Assembly: GCA_015075445.1 (NCBI GenBank)
Contig: JABTUJ010000018.1
Coordinates: 62,001-126,000, forward strand
Direction: 5' to 3'
DNA: 64,000 nucleotides
Source of the DNA: Verrucomicrobiales bacterium
Lineage (GTDB): Bacteria; Verrucomicrobiota; Verrucomicrobiia; Limisphaerales; J093
In this document: one piece after another, positions 27,347-35,486 of the stretch
Layout of the letters: every line of letters begins with the position of its first letter
Position numbering within the stretch: position 1 is the first letter of the stretch
The notes under the pieces: model-generated
Told to the model about the DNA's origin: nothing
What the model saw: only the letters and a program-made list of their open reading frames with translations
Databases searched by the model: none
Program-made: the position numbers and the translations under genes

Positions 27347-29902
27347 ATGAGCAACTCCGAGATCATCCCCCGTCGCGACTTCCTCAAGCTGTCCGCCACC
27401 GGCGCTGCTGCCTTGGGTGCCGCCACCGTCGAAGCCGCCGCGCCCGCACCCGCTTCCCGGCGTGGCCCGGCTGCGCGCGCCCGCGGCCGTTATCGGGGCG
27501 AGTACACGGGCGACCGGCTGCGGCGGATCGCGTTCCCGATGGGCGGGATGGGGGCCGGCATGATCTGCCTCGAAGGCACTGGCGCGCTGTCGCACTTCTC
27601 CTTGCGCCACCAGCCGCAGGTTTACAGCGAGCCGGTGAGCTTCGCTGCGGTCTGTGTGAAGGGCCAGGCGGGACAGGCCCCCATCGCCCGCGTCCTGGAA
27701 GGGCCCGTGCCCGACTGGAAGAAGTTCGGGCAACCGGGAAGCGGCAACGGGGCCGCGGGCGCTTCGTTTGGCCTGCCGCGCTTCCGCACCGCCACGTTCC
27801 GCGCGCGCTTCCCGTTTGGCACCGTCACCCTGAGCGATCCGGCCATGCCGCTCCGGGTCGAGTTAACTGGCTGGAGCCCGTTTGAGCCGGGCGATGCGGA
27901 CAACGCCAGCCTGCCGGTCTGCGCCCTCGAGTATCAGTTCACGAATCCCACGGCCCAGCCCCTCGAGGTCGTGTTTTCGTGGAATGCGAAGAACTTCATG
28001 GCCGTGGGTGGCAACCCGCAGGGCATCAAGCCCGCTCCCGGCGGTTTCCTGCTGTGGGCGGCCGCGGCCAACGAGAAGGCCTGGGAGGAAGGGGCGTTCA
28101 CCGCCACGGTGAGCGATCCCGACGTCAAAGTGAACCACGCCTGGTTCCGCGGCGGCTGGTGGGACGGCCTGACGATGGCCTGGCGGGACGTCGCCGAGGG
28201 CCGCTGTTTCGAGCGTCCTCCCGTCACTGAAGGCGGTCATCCGCCGGGCGCGACCCTCTTCGTTCCGTTCACCCTGGCGCCCGGCGCGTCGAAGACCCTC
28301 GCCGTCCGTTTGGCGTGGTACGTGGGCACGACGAACATCCGGATTGGCAAGGACGCCAAGGACGTCCCGCCGGTCGAAGGCACCTACAAACCGTGGTACA
28401 CCACCCGGTTCGCCAACATCGACGAGGTGACGGCCTACTGGCGCGACCAGTACCACCGCCTCCGCGGCGCCACCGCGCGGTTCAGCGAGTGCTTCCATGA
28501 CTCGACCCTCCCGGCCGAGGTGATCGAAGCCGTGACCGCCAATCTCACGATCCTCAAATCGCCCACCGTGCTGCGCCAGGCCGATGGTCGGCTCTGGGCC
28601 TGGGAAGGTTGTGGCGACAACAGCGGCTGCTGCCACGGCTCATGCACCCATGTCTGGAACTACGCCCAGGCCATTCCACACCTCTTCCCCGCCCTCGAGC
28701 GCACCCTGCGCGAGACGGAGTTCGGCCCCTCGCAGGACACCCGCGGTCACCAGACCTTCCGCTCCGCCCTCCCCATCCGGCCGCTCGAACCCGACTTCCA
28801 CGCGGCCGCCGACGGGCAGTTGGGCGGCATCCTGAAGGTCTATCGCGACTGGCGCATCAGCGGCGACACGGCCTGGCTGCGGCCGCTCTGGCCCAAGGTG
28901 CGCCAAAGCCTCGATTACTGCATCCGAACCTGGGACCCCAACCACCGCGGCTGGCTCGAAGAACCGCACCACAACACCTATGACATCGAGTTCTGGGGGC
29001 CCGATGGCATGTGCACGAGCTTCTACCTCGGCGCGCTGCGGGCCGCGACCCTGATGGGCGAGGCGCTGGGCGACGACGTGAGCACCTACGCGGGGCTTCT
29101 CGCCCAGGGCGTGCACCGCCTCGAGACCGAGCTGTTCAACGGCGAGTACTTCATCCAGAAGATCGAGTGGAAGAACCTCAAGGCTGCCGACCCCACCGGC
29201 GTGAAAAGCATGGTCGGCAACTACTCGCCCGAGGCCCGTGCCCTGCTCGAACAGGAAGGGCCGAAGTACCAGTACGGCACCGGTTGCCTGGCCGACGGGG
29301 TCCTGGGTTGCTGGCTCGCGCTCGTCTGCGGCGTGGGCCACTTCGCGGATCCCGCCAAGGTGGCCAGCCACCTGCGCGCTGTGCACCGCCACAATCTCAA
29401 GCAGGATCTGAGCGCGCACGCGAATCCGCAACGACCCAGCTTCGCCTGCGGCGCCGAGGGCGGCCTGCTCCTCTGCACCTGGCCCCGCGGAGGCCAGCTC
29501 TCGCTGCCGTTCGTGTACTCCGATGAGGTCTGGACCGGGATCGAATACCAGGTCGCGTCGCACCTCATGCTGCTCGGCCACGTGGCCGAGGGACTCGAAA
29601 TCGTGCGGGTCTGCCGGGCGCGCTACGACGGCCGGGTGCGCAACCCGTTCAACGAATACGAGTGCGGTCATTGGTATGCCCGGGCCATGGCTTCCTATGG
29701 CCTGCTGCAGGGCCTGAGCGGCGCCCGCTACGATGCCGTCGAGCAGGTGCTTTATGTCACCCCGCGGGTGTCGGGCGATTTCCGCTGCTTCCTCGCCACC
29801 GCCACCGGCTACGGCACCGTCGGCGTGCGTCGCGGCAAACCCTTCCTCGAGGTGCGTGCCGGCACGATCCCGGTGAAGGAGATCCGGCCTGAACCCGCCT
29901 GA
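27347..29902 (+). CDS. GH116 family glycoside hydrolase (GBA2-like), Tat-exported
   Basis: 851 residues, acting on beta-glucosides or beta-xylosides. Leader PRRDFLKLSATGAAALGAAT is a twin-arginine signal. An N-terminal beta-sandwich starts RLRRIAFPMGGMGAGMICLEG (GH116 N domain), followed by an (alpha/alpha)6 catalytic domain. HHNTYDIEFWGPDG contains the likely nucleophile Glu548 and GTGCLADGVLGCW the likely acid/base Asp650, by analogy with TxGH116 Glu441/Asp593. Length fits the family (800-950). It is preceded by the ACT gene at 7 nt and followed by a small unknown gene. Folded export by Tat implies periplasmic or outer-surface glycan trimming. Confidence 0.9.
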   Translation: MSNSEIIPRRDFLKLSATGAAALGAATVEAAAPAPASRRGPAARARGRYRGEYTGDRLRRIAFPMGGMGAGMICLEGTGALSHFSLRHQPQVYSEPVSFAAVCVKGQAGQAPIARVLEGPVPDWKKFGQPGSGNGAAGASFGLPRFRTATFRARFPFGTVTLSDPAMPLRVELTGWSPFEPGDADNASLPVCALEYQFTNPTAQPLEVVFSWNAKNFMAVGGNPQGIKPAPGGFLLWAAAANEKAWEEGAFTATVSDPDVKVNHAWFRGGWWDGLTMAWRDVAEGRCFERPPVTEGGHPPGATLFVPFTLAPGASKTLAVRLAWYVGTTNIRIGKDAKDVPPVEGTYKPWYTTRFANIDEVTAYWRDQYHRLRGATARFSECFHDSTLPAEVIEAVTANLTILKSPTVLRQADGRLWAWEGCGDNSGCCHGSCTHVWNYAQAIPHLFPALERTLRETEFGPSQDTRGHQTFRSALPIRPLEPDFHAAADGQLGGILKVYRDWRISGDTAWLRPLWPKVRQSLDYCIRTWDPNHRGWLEEPHHNTYDIEFWGPDGMCTSFYLGALRAATLMGEALGDDVSTYAGLLAQGVHRLETELFNGEYFIQKIEWKNLKAADPTGVKSMVGNYSPEARALLEQEGPKYQYGTGCLADGVLGCWLALVCGVGHFADPAKVASHLRAVHRHNLKQDLSAHANPQRPSFACGAEGGLLLCTWPRGGQLSLPFVYSDEVWTGIEYQVASHLMLLGHVAEGLEIVRVCRARYDGRVRNPFNEYECGHWYARAMASYGLLQGLSGARYDAVEQVLYVTPRVSGDFRCFLATATGYGTVGVRRGKPFLEVRAGTIPVKEIRPEPA

Positions 29903-29961
29903 CCGCACCCGCCATTCCGCGGCACCCCGCGTCGGGGACGCCGCTCAACCCAGGACCACCG

Positions 29962-30486
29962 GTGGACAACCCAACTCTATTCAAGTTCGTCGAGGAGACC
30001 CGACAGCACAGCCGCTTCGGCCAACTCGCCTTCGCCGCTCTCCGCACCGCCCTCAACGCCATGGATTCCGAGCGCGCCTTCGCCGCCACGCACGCGTTCC
30101 TCCACCATGCCGTCATTGTCTCCCGCCTGCTCTGGCCCGAACGCGCCGACTCCGCTCCCCGGGGCGAAGCCTTGCGCGAAGCCCTCAAACCGGACGCCGA
30201 TTCGCCGCTTCGCCTCGCCCGGTGGAGGGAGATCGCTCCGCGCCCGGACGAGCATTTCGAGACCTGGCTGACGGGTCTTGAGGCGCCCAATTTCGTGGAC
30301 TTCAACCTCATGCCCCAGGCCGCGCTCGGCGAGTTCCGCCCCGACCAGTTCCAGCACAACCTGGACCCGGACACGTTCGACTTCGTCTATCGCGGCGAGC
30401 GCTGCAACCTCCAGAAGTTGATGACGGCCCTGCAGCGACTCGAGACCGCCGCCCAGGTCTGGCTTCGTTCGCACAAGCCTTGGTGA
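29962..30486 (+). CDS. Hypothetical protein, 174 residues
   Basis: I do not recognise a family. Starts at GTG 29962 (MDNPTLFKFVEETRQHSRFG), 60 nt after the GH116 gene. The sequence looks all-alpha in its first half (FGQLAFAALRTALNAMDSERAFAATHAFLHHA), with a His pair and a Trp-rich C-terminus (QVWLRSHKPW). No signal peptide and no membrane segment, so probably cytoplasmic. Codon use is like its neighbours. A strong bidirectional terminator follows directly, so it is the last gene of its transcription unit. Confidence 0.7.
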   Translation: MDNPTLFKFVEETRQHSRFGQLAFAALRTALNAMDSERAFAATHAFLHHAVIVSRLLWPERADSAPRGEALREALKPDADSPLRLARWREIAPRPDEHFETWLTGLEAPNFVDFNLMPQAALGEFRPDQFQHNLDPDTFDFVYRGERCNLQKLMTALQRLETAAQVWLRSHKPW

Positions 30487-30491
30487 CCGCC

Positions 30492-30520
30492 ATTTTTTCG
30501 CCGCGCAGCGGCGAAAAAAT
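30492..30520. terminator. Bidirectional rho-independent terminator
   Basis: ATTTTTTCGCCGC-GCA-GCGGCGAAAAAAT: a perfect 13-bp inverted repeat with T- and A-tracts at the two ends, so it works in both orientations. It begins 6 nt after the stop of the 174-residue protein gene. Confidence 0.9.
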
Positions 30521-30522
30521 CA

Positions 30523-30550
30523 TGGTCCGTGGTCCGTGGTCCGTGGTCCG
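30523..30550. repeat. Four tandem TGGTCCG heptamers
   Basis: TGGTCCG repeated four times between the terminator and the IS630 left end. Simple tandem repeat; possibly replication slippage. Confidence 0.85.
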
Positions 30551-30560
30551 CGCAACGTGG

Positions 30561-31689
30561 CTTATTCCATTTCGCTTCCAAGATGAGACTAAATGTGCGA
30601 TCTTGGGCGTATGGCAAGACCTCGACGAATCGATGTGGACTTGGTGGCCAAGGCCCGAGAGGCGGCCGCCCAAGCCCAGGACCTCCAGCAGTTGCGCATG
30701 GCGCAGGCCGTGCTGTTGCCCAGCCTGGCCCAACTCACCCTCGAACAAACCGCCACGGCTTTGGGCGTCGGCCGGGCCACGGTCGCCCGGTTGCAGACGC
30801 GCTTTCGCCAGCAAGGCGAACCCGTCCAGCCCGCGGCGCGGTCTTGGGGCGGCCGACGCCATGCCCTGCTGAGCGCCGCCGAGGAAGCCGCCCTCCTGGC
30901 GGAGTGGCAAGCCCCGGCCGAGCGCGGCGAGTTGGTGGTCCTCACGCCCCTGCGGGCCGCCCTGGACCGACGGGTCGGTCGCCGGGTGAAGCCCTCGGTG
31001 GTGTATCGCCTGGTCCAGCGCCACCGCTGGCGCAAAGTGGCTCCCGACACGCGCCACCCCAAGACCGACACGCCGGGGCAAGAGACGTGGAAAAAAAAAC
31101 GCTGCCCGAAGACCTGGCGACCGTGCTGACGCCGGCAGCAGTCCAGGATCGCCCCGTGCGGTTGATGTTCCAGGACGAGGCCCGCTTTGGCCGGATGGCG
31201 CGGATCCGGCGCTGCTGGGCTCCGGCCCCCTTGCGGCCGACGGTGTGCAACGGTTACGAACGGCAATTCACCTATGTCTATGGCGCCGTGAGTCCCCGGG
31301 AAGGTCAACTGGACTGGAGCCTGAGCGGCCAGATGAACACCGCCCAGATGAACGGCTTTCTGCTCCAGGTCAGTCAGGCCCATGCGGACGAATTCATCGT
31401 CATGGTGGTCGACGGAGCCAGTTCGCACAAGAGCAAGGACTTGGTGGTGCCGGAGAACATCCGGCTCATCGGCTTGCCGGCCTACTCCCCGGAGCTCAAC
31501 CCCGAAGAACACGTTTGGGACGAGGTCCGGGAAAAGGCGTTTCCGAATCTGGTCCTGGACCGGATGGAACTGGTGGTGGAGCGACTCAAGGGCGAGTTGA
31601 GTGCCTTGGCTGCGGCACCCGATCGGGTGCGCAGCCTTACGGCTTGGCCTTGGATTGTTAGTCTCAACTTGAAAGCGAACTAGAATTAG
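30561..31689 (+). mobile_element. IS630-family insertion sequence
   Basis: Terminal inverted repeats of 32 nt match at about 27 positions: left 30561-30592 (CTTATTCCATTTCGCTTCCA...GAGACTAA), right 31658-31689 (TTAGTCTC...GAATTAG). TA dinucleotides sit at both outer ends (30563-30564 and 31687-31688), in keeping with IS630 insertion at TA; exact ends are uncertain by 1-2 nt. It carries one transposase gene in two frames. The insertion lies between a terminator and the 3' end of the sugar isomerase gene. Confidence 0.85.
30611..31683 (+). CDS. IS630-family transposase, programmed -1 frameshift
   Basis: DDE transposase made from two overlapping frames. The first (ATG 30611, MARPRRIDVDLV; an in-frame ATG also at 30593) encodes the helix-turn-helix DNA-binding part (LTLEQTATALGVGRATVARLQ). 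At nine consecutive A (31091-31099) ribosomes can slip back one base, moving from ETWKKK to EKKTLPEDLATV. The second frame holds the catalytic triad: Asp in MFQDEARFGR, Asp in VMVVDGASSHKSK, Glu in YSPELNPEEHVW. Both halves look intact, so the element may be active. The A-run in an otherwise GC-rich gene marks a programmed site, not decay. Confidence 0.9.
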
Positions 31690-32711
31690 TCCAGGTCCAC
31701 GCGGCGCGCCCGCCGAATCGGCGAGCCGGGCGGACGCGGTCCCCCGCCGGCGGGCGGGTCGGTCCAGACGTATTCCTCGTGCTTCGGCACGTACTGCTCG
31801 AGGGTGCGGCGGGCAATCAGCACGCCCGCGGTATCGAGCTTCTGCCCCGCCAGCGGGCCGGGTTCCGTGTCCAGGTGATCCCGGAAGACGGGATCGTGCC
31901 AACCTTCGATGTTCACGTCCGAGTCGTAGCCGGCGCGCAGGAGGGTGTGGATGATCTGGGCCCAGTCCGCCTGGCCGAGTCCTGGGAACCGATGTTCGGC
32001 CACACCGGGATGACACGGGCCGTAGCGCGCCAGCAACCGTTGATCGACGTAGGCGTCCTTGCCATGCACGTGAAAGACCCGCGCCGCGAACTGCTTGAGG
32101 TTCGCCAACGGGTCGATGAACTGGCAGATGAGATGGCTCGGATCCCACTCGAGGCCCAGGTTCGTATGCTGGGTGGCGTTGAAGAACCGCTCCCAGTTCG
32201 CCGGCCGGTCCAGGGTGTTGTAGCCCATCACCGGAAGATGGAAGGGCGCTTGCGGGCAGTTCTCGAACGCGATGCGCACCCCGAGGTCGGCGGCCAATTG
32301 CGCCAGCGGTTCCCAGAACGCCAGCACCTGGGGCAGGTGATTCTCGAACGGCTCGTAGACCGGGTTGCCGCCCCGCTCGTTGAACCGGGTCTTGATCACC
32401 GCACCCGCAAATCCGGCCACCGTCTTGATCCCCAGATAGCTGGCCACTTCGAGCGCCCGCTTGATCACCGCCCGGGCCTGTTCGGTCTGCCGCGGATCGA
32501 GCGGGTTCCGGTAGAACGCGCCGATGGCGGAGATCCGGAGTTCCCTCGCCTTCAGCGCAGCCGCGAGCGAATCGGCAAAGGGCTTCCACTCCGCCTGCTG
32601 CGGTCCCGCCGGGCTGTCGGCAAAACGCATCCACTCGAGGCTGCCCAAACCCAGCCGCGCCGCGCGGTCCAGATCCTGGGGCGCCACCGTCGTGAGAACA
32701 CCAATGCGCAT
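31686..32711 (-). CDS. Sugar phosphate isomerase/epimerase (TIM barrel, AP endonuclease 2 fold)
   Basis: 341 residues from the ATG at 32711 (MRIGVLTTVAPQDLDRAARL). Xylose isomerase-like TIM barrel with metal-site motifs on successive strands: AFENCP (Glu), GLEWDPSH (Asp and His), FHVHGKDAYVD (His), VNIEGWHDP (Glu). Likely a cytosolic sugar or inositol epimerase/isomerase. The stop TAA (31686-31688) lies inside the right end of the IS630 copy, so the insertion may have trimmed or replaced the last residues (RRARRVDLD). It is divergent from the rhamnonate transporter-dehydratase pair across 220 nt, which suggests a shared regulatory region and a role in the same sugar pathway (inference). Confidence 0.85.
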   Translation of the reverse strand: MRIGVLTTVAPQDLDRAARLGLGSLEWMRFADSPAGPQQAEWKPFADSLAAALKARELRISAIGAFYRNPLDPRQTEQARAVIKRALEVASYLGIKTVAGFAGAVIKTRFNERGGNPVYEPFENHLPQVLAFWEPLAQLAADLGVRIAFENCPQAPFHLPVMGYNTLDRPANWERFFNATQHTNLGLEWDPSHLICQFIDPLANLKQFAARVFHVHGKDAYVDQRLLARYGPCHPGVAEHRFPGLGQADWAQIIHTLLRAGYDSDVNIEGWHDPVFRDHLDTEPGPLAGQKLDTAGVLIARRTLEQYVPKHEEYVWTDPPAGGGPRPPGSPIRRARRVDLD

Positions 32712-32931
32712 CACCCGCGGACTGTAACGCGCCCCCCGGCCGCAACCAGCCAAAACCTCGACCCCAATGCGCGCGCCCGGCCCAGTTACCGCTTCCGTCC
32801 GCCGTGCGGCTGGGTCAACCTCCCGCAGTGACCTGCTGCCCGCGCACTGACCATGGCACGTCCGCTCCCCGCGACCCCGTGCCGGGTGCCGGCACACGGC
32901 GCGGGCATGCGCTGACGACTGGCGCCGGCTC

Positions 32932-34269
32932 ATGAAGCACTCGCCCGAATCGCCCGCCGTGATCTGCGGAGAGGATGCCGCTGACCTCCAGTCGCAGGCC
33001 GTCGCCAAGGCAGCCGCGCGGCTCATTCCCTTCCTGCTGCTGCTTTATGTCCTCGCCTTTCTGGACCGCGCGAATGTCGGTTTCGCCAAGCAGGCGTTGC
33101 AGCGGGACACGGGGCTGACGGAGGCAGCCTACGCCCTGGGCGCCGGGTTGTTCTTCGTGGGGTATGCGGTGTTCGAAGTGCCCAGCAACCTGATGCTGCA
33201 CCGGTTCGGCGCCCGGTTGTGGTTGTCGCGCATCATGGTCACCTGGGGGCTGGTCTCGGCGGCGATGGCCTGGGCCCGGACCGACACGATCTTCTACACC
33301 CTGCGCTTTCTGCTGGGCGTGGCCGAGGCGGGTTTTTTCCCGGGCGTCATCGTCTACCTGACCTACTGGTTTCCTTCGGCGGTGCGCGGGCGGATGCTCG
33401 GTTTGTTTTACTTCGGCGCTCCCATCGCCCTCACCCTGGGCGGGCCTCTGTCGGGCCTGTTGCTGGAGTTGGACGACGTGCTCGGGCTGACCGGCTGGCA
33501 GTGGATGTTTCTCGTGGAAGGACTGGCTGCCAGTGCCGTCGGGATCTGGGCCTTCTTCTACCTGAACAACCGGCCCGCCGACGCGCGGTGGCTGTCGGCA
33601 CCTGAGCGTCAGGCGCTGGAAGCGGCGCTTGCGGCCGACGTCCGCCAACAGGACCCGCCGGCTTCCCACAGCCTGCTTCGGGCCTTGACGCAACCCCGCC
33701 TGCTCCATCTCGGGCTCATCTATGCGCTGATCCAGATGAGCGTGTACGGGGTGACGTTCTATCTGCCGTCCCAGGTCGCCAGACTCCTCGGACGGGACAC
33801 CGGACTGCTCGTGGGCCTCGTCAGCGCCGTGCCGCCCCTCTGCGCGCTGTTCGGAGCCTATTACATTCCCCGCCTGTCCCGCGGTCCAGAGCGGCGGCGG
33901 TGGGTGGGCGGTGTTGGGCTGGCGCTGGCCGGCGTGGCGATCGCCCTCTCCGCCTCGAACAGCCCGGCGGTAGCCCTGCTCGCGCTGTGCGTCGCCTGGG
34001 CCGGTTTCATCGGTGTTCAACCGGTCTTCTGGACCGTGCCCACCGACGAACTGCGTGGGGTGGCGGCCGCGGGCGGGATTGCGCTGATCAACTCCTGCGG
34101 GGCGGTGGGCGGCTTCCTGGCTCCCAACCTCAAGACCTGGACCGAACAGGCGCTGGCCTCCGCCTCCGCCGGCTATGCGCTGCTGGCCCTCACGACCCTG
34201 GTCGGCGCCCTGCTCTTCGGATTGCTGCCCCGGACCCGCCCGCGTAGCGTCCGCCCGAACACACCATGA
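32932..34269 (+). CDS. MFS transporter, anion:cation symporter (ACS) type, probable L-rhamnonate carrier
   Basis: 445 residues with 12 predicted membrane segments starting LIPFLLLLYVLAFLDRANVG, the hallmark opening of the ACS/phthalate-permease branch (sugar-acid carriers such as galactonate and rhamnonate transporters). Other family signs are FFVGYAVFEVPSNLMLHRFG and LRFLLGVAEAGFFPGVIVYLTYWFP. Its stop overlaps the ATG of L-rhamnonate dehydratase by 4 nt (ATGA), so the two are translationally coupled. This strongly suggests uptake of L-rhamnonate or a similar aldonate; E. coli has the same rhmT-rhmD pairing. Substrate is inferred from context. Confidence 0.88.
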   Translation: MKHSPESPAVICGEDAADLQSQAVAKAAARLIPFLLLLYVLAFLDRANVGFAKQALQRDTGLTEAAYALGAGLFFVGYAVFEVPSNLMLHRFGARLWLSRIMVTWGLVSAAMAWARTDTIFYTLRFLLGVAEAGFFPGVIVYLTYWFPSAVRGRMLGLFYFGAPIALTLGGPLSGLLLELDDVLGLTGWQWMFLVEGLAASAVGIWAFFYLNNRPADARWLSAPERQALEAALAADVRQQDPPASHSLLRALTQPRLLHLGLIYALIQMSVYGVTFYLPSQVARLLGRDTGLLVGLVSAVPPLCALFGAYYIPRLSRGPERRRWVGGVGLALAGVAIALSASNSPAVALLALCVAWAGFIGVQPVFWTVPTDELRGVAAAGGIALINSCGAVGGFLAPNLKTWTEQALASASAGYALLALTTLVGALLFGLLPRTRPRSVRPNTP

Positions 34270-35444
34270 GCACTCCCACCATCCGGCACGTGCGCGCCTT
34301 CACCGTCCGCGGCGGCGGCGCCGACTATCACGACCAGAGCGGTGCGCACTGGATCGATGATCACATCGCCACCCCGATGGCCCGGTATCCGGCCTACCGG
34401 GCCAGCCGCCGGTCCTTCGGCCTGAATGTGCTCGGAACGCTCGTCGTGGAGGTCGAGGCCAGCGACGGCACGGTCGGGTTCGGAGTCACGACGGCGGGGT
34501 TGCCGGGGGCGTGGATTGTCGAGCAGCACCTGGCGCGGTTTGTGGAGGGCCAGAAGGTCACCGACCTCGAGAAGATGTGGGACCAGATGTTCCTGTCCAC
34601 GCTGCACTACGGCCGGAAAGGCCTGGCGATCAATGCGATTAGCGCGGTGGACCTGGCCCTCTGGGATCTCCTGGGCCACCTGCGCCAGGAACCGGTCTAC
34701 CACCTCCTCGGCGGCGCCGTCCGGGACGAACTCGTGTTCTATGCCACGGGCGCGCGTCCGGACCTGGCCCGGGACCTGGGTTTCGTGGGCGGCAAACTGC
34801 CCCTCCACCACGGTCCGGCCGAGGGCGAGGAAGGTTGGCACCGGAACCTCGAGGAGCTGGCCACCATGCGTCAGCGGGTGGGGGACGATTTCTGGCTGAT
34901 GTGGGATTGCTGGATGAGCCTCGATCTGCCCTACGCGATCCGGCTCGCGCAAGCCGCCCGCGGCCTGGGGCTGAAGTGGCTCGAGGAAGCCCTGTTGCCG
35001 GACGATTACTGGGGCTACCGCGACTTGCGGCGGGCCGCTCCGCCCGACCTCCTCATCACCACCGGCGAACACGAGTCCACACGCTACGGCTTCCGGATGC
35101 TCCTCGAGATGGAGTGTTGCGACATCATCCAACCGGACGTGGGCTGGTGCGGCGGCCTGACCGAGCTGATCAAGATCTCCGCGCTGGCCGAAGCGCGCCA
35201 TGTGCTCGTGGTGCCCCACGGATCCAGCGTCTACAGCTATCACTTCGTCCTCACCCGTCACCACAGCCCGTTCGCGGAGTTCCTGATGATGGCGCCCCAG
35301 GCGGACCAGGTGGTGCCGATGTTCACGCCGCTGTTGCTGGATGAACCCGTTCCGGCGAACGGACGGTTGAAGCTGCCCGACCGCCCCGGCTTCGGAGTCC
35401 GCCTGAACCCCGCCTGCCCGCTCGAACGCCCTTTCGCCCGATAG
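34266..35444 (+). CDS. rhmD: L-rhamnonate dehydratase
   Basis: Enolase-superfamily enzyme converting L-rhamnonate to 2-keto-3-deoxy-L-rhamnonate, 392 residues (E. coli RhmD about 400). Signature stretches match the RhmD subgroup: GADYHDQSGAHWIDDHIATP, SFGLNVLGTLVVEVEA, FYATGARPDLARDLGFVGGK and DIIQPDVGWCGGLTE. Metal ligands are Asp214 (WDCWMS), Glu240 and Glu268 (TTGEHE). His33 and His318 (VPHGSSVYS) correspond to the active-site histidines. Coupled to the upstream carrier by an ATGA overlap. The following aldolase step is not encoded in this window, so the pathway is completed elsewhere. Confidence 0.94.
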   Translation: MSTPTIRHVRAFTVRGGGADYHDQSGAHWIDDHIATPMARYPAYRASRRSFGLNVLGTLVVEVEASDGTVGFGVTTAGLPGAWIVEQHLARFVEGQKVTDLEKMWDQMFLSTLHYGRKGLAINAISAVDLALWDLLGHLRQEPVYHLLGGAVRDELVFYATGARPDLARDLGFVGGKLPLHHGPAEGEEGWHRNLEELATMRQRVGDDFWLMWDCWMSLDLPYAIRLAQAARGLGLKWLEEALLPDDYWGYRDLRRAAPPDLLITTGEHESTRYGFRMLLEMECCDIIQPDVGWCGGLTELIKISALAEARHVLVVPHGSSVYSYHFVLTRHHSPFAEFLMMAPQADQVVPMFTPLLLDEPVPANGRLKLPDRPGFGVRLNPACPLERPFAR

Positions 35445-35486
35445 TCCGGGCGTTTCCCGACCGCACACCAGGTTGGGAGCCCCGGT

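Noticed and set aside
30589..32745. A 718-codon minus-strand frame across the IS630 copy and the isomerase gene
   Set aside because: It runs antisense to the transposase and out of frame with the isomerase; an antisense artefact of GC bias.
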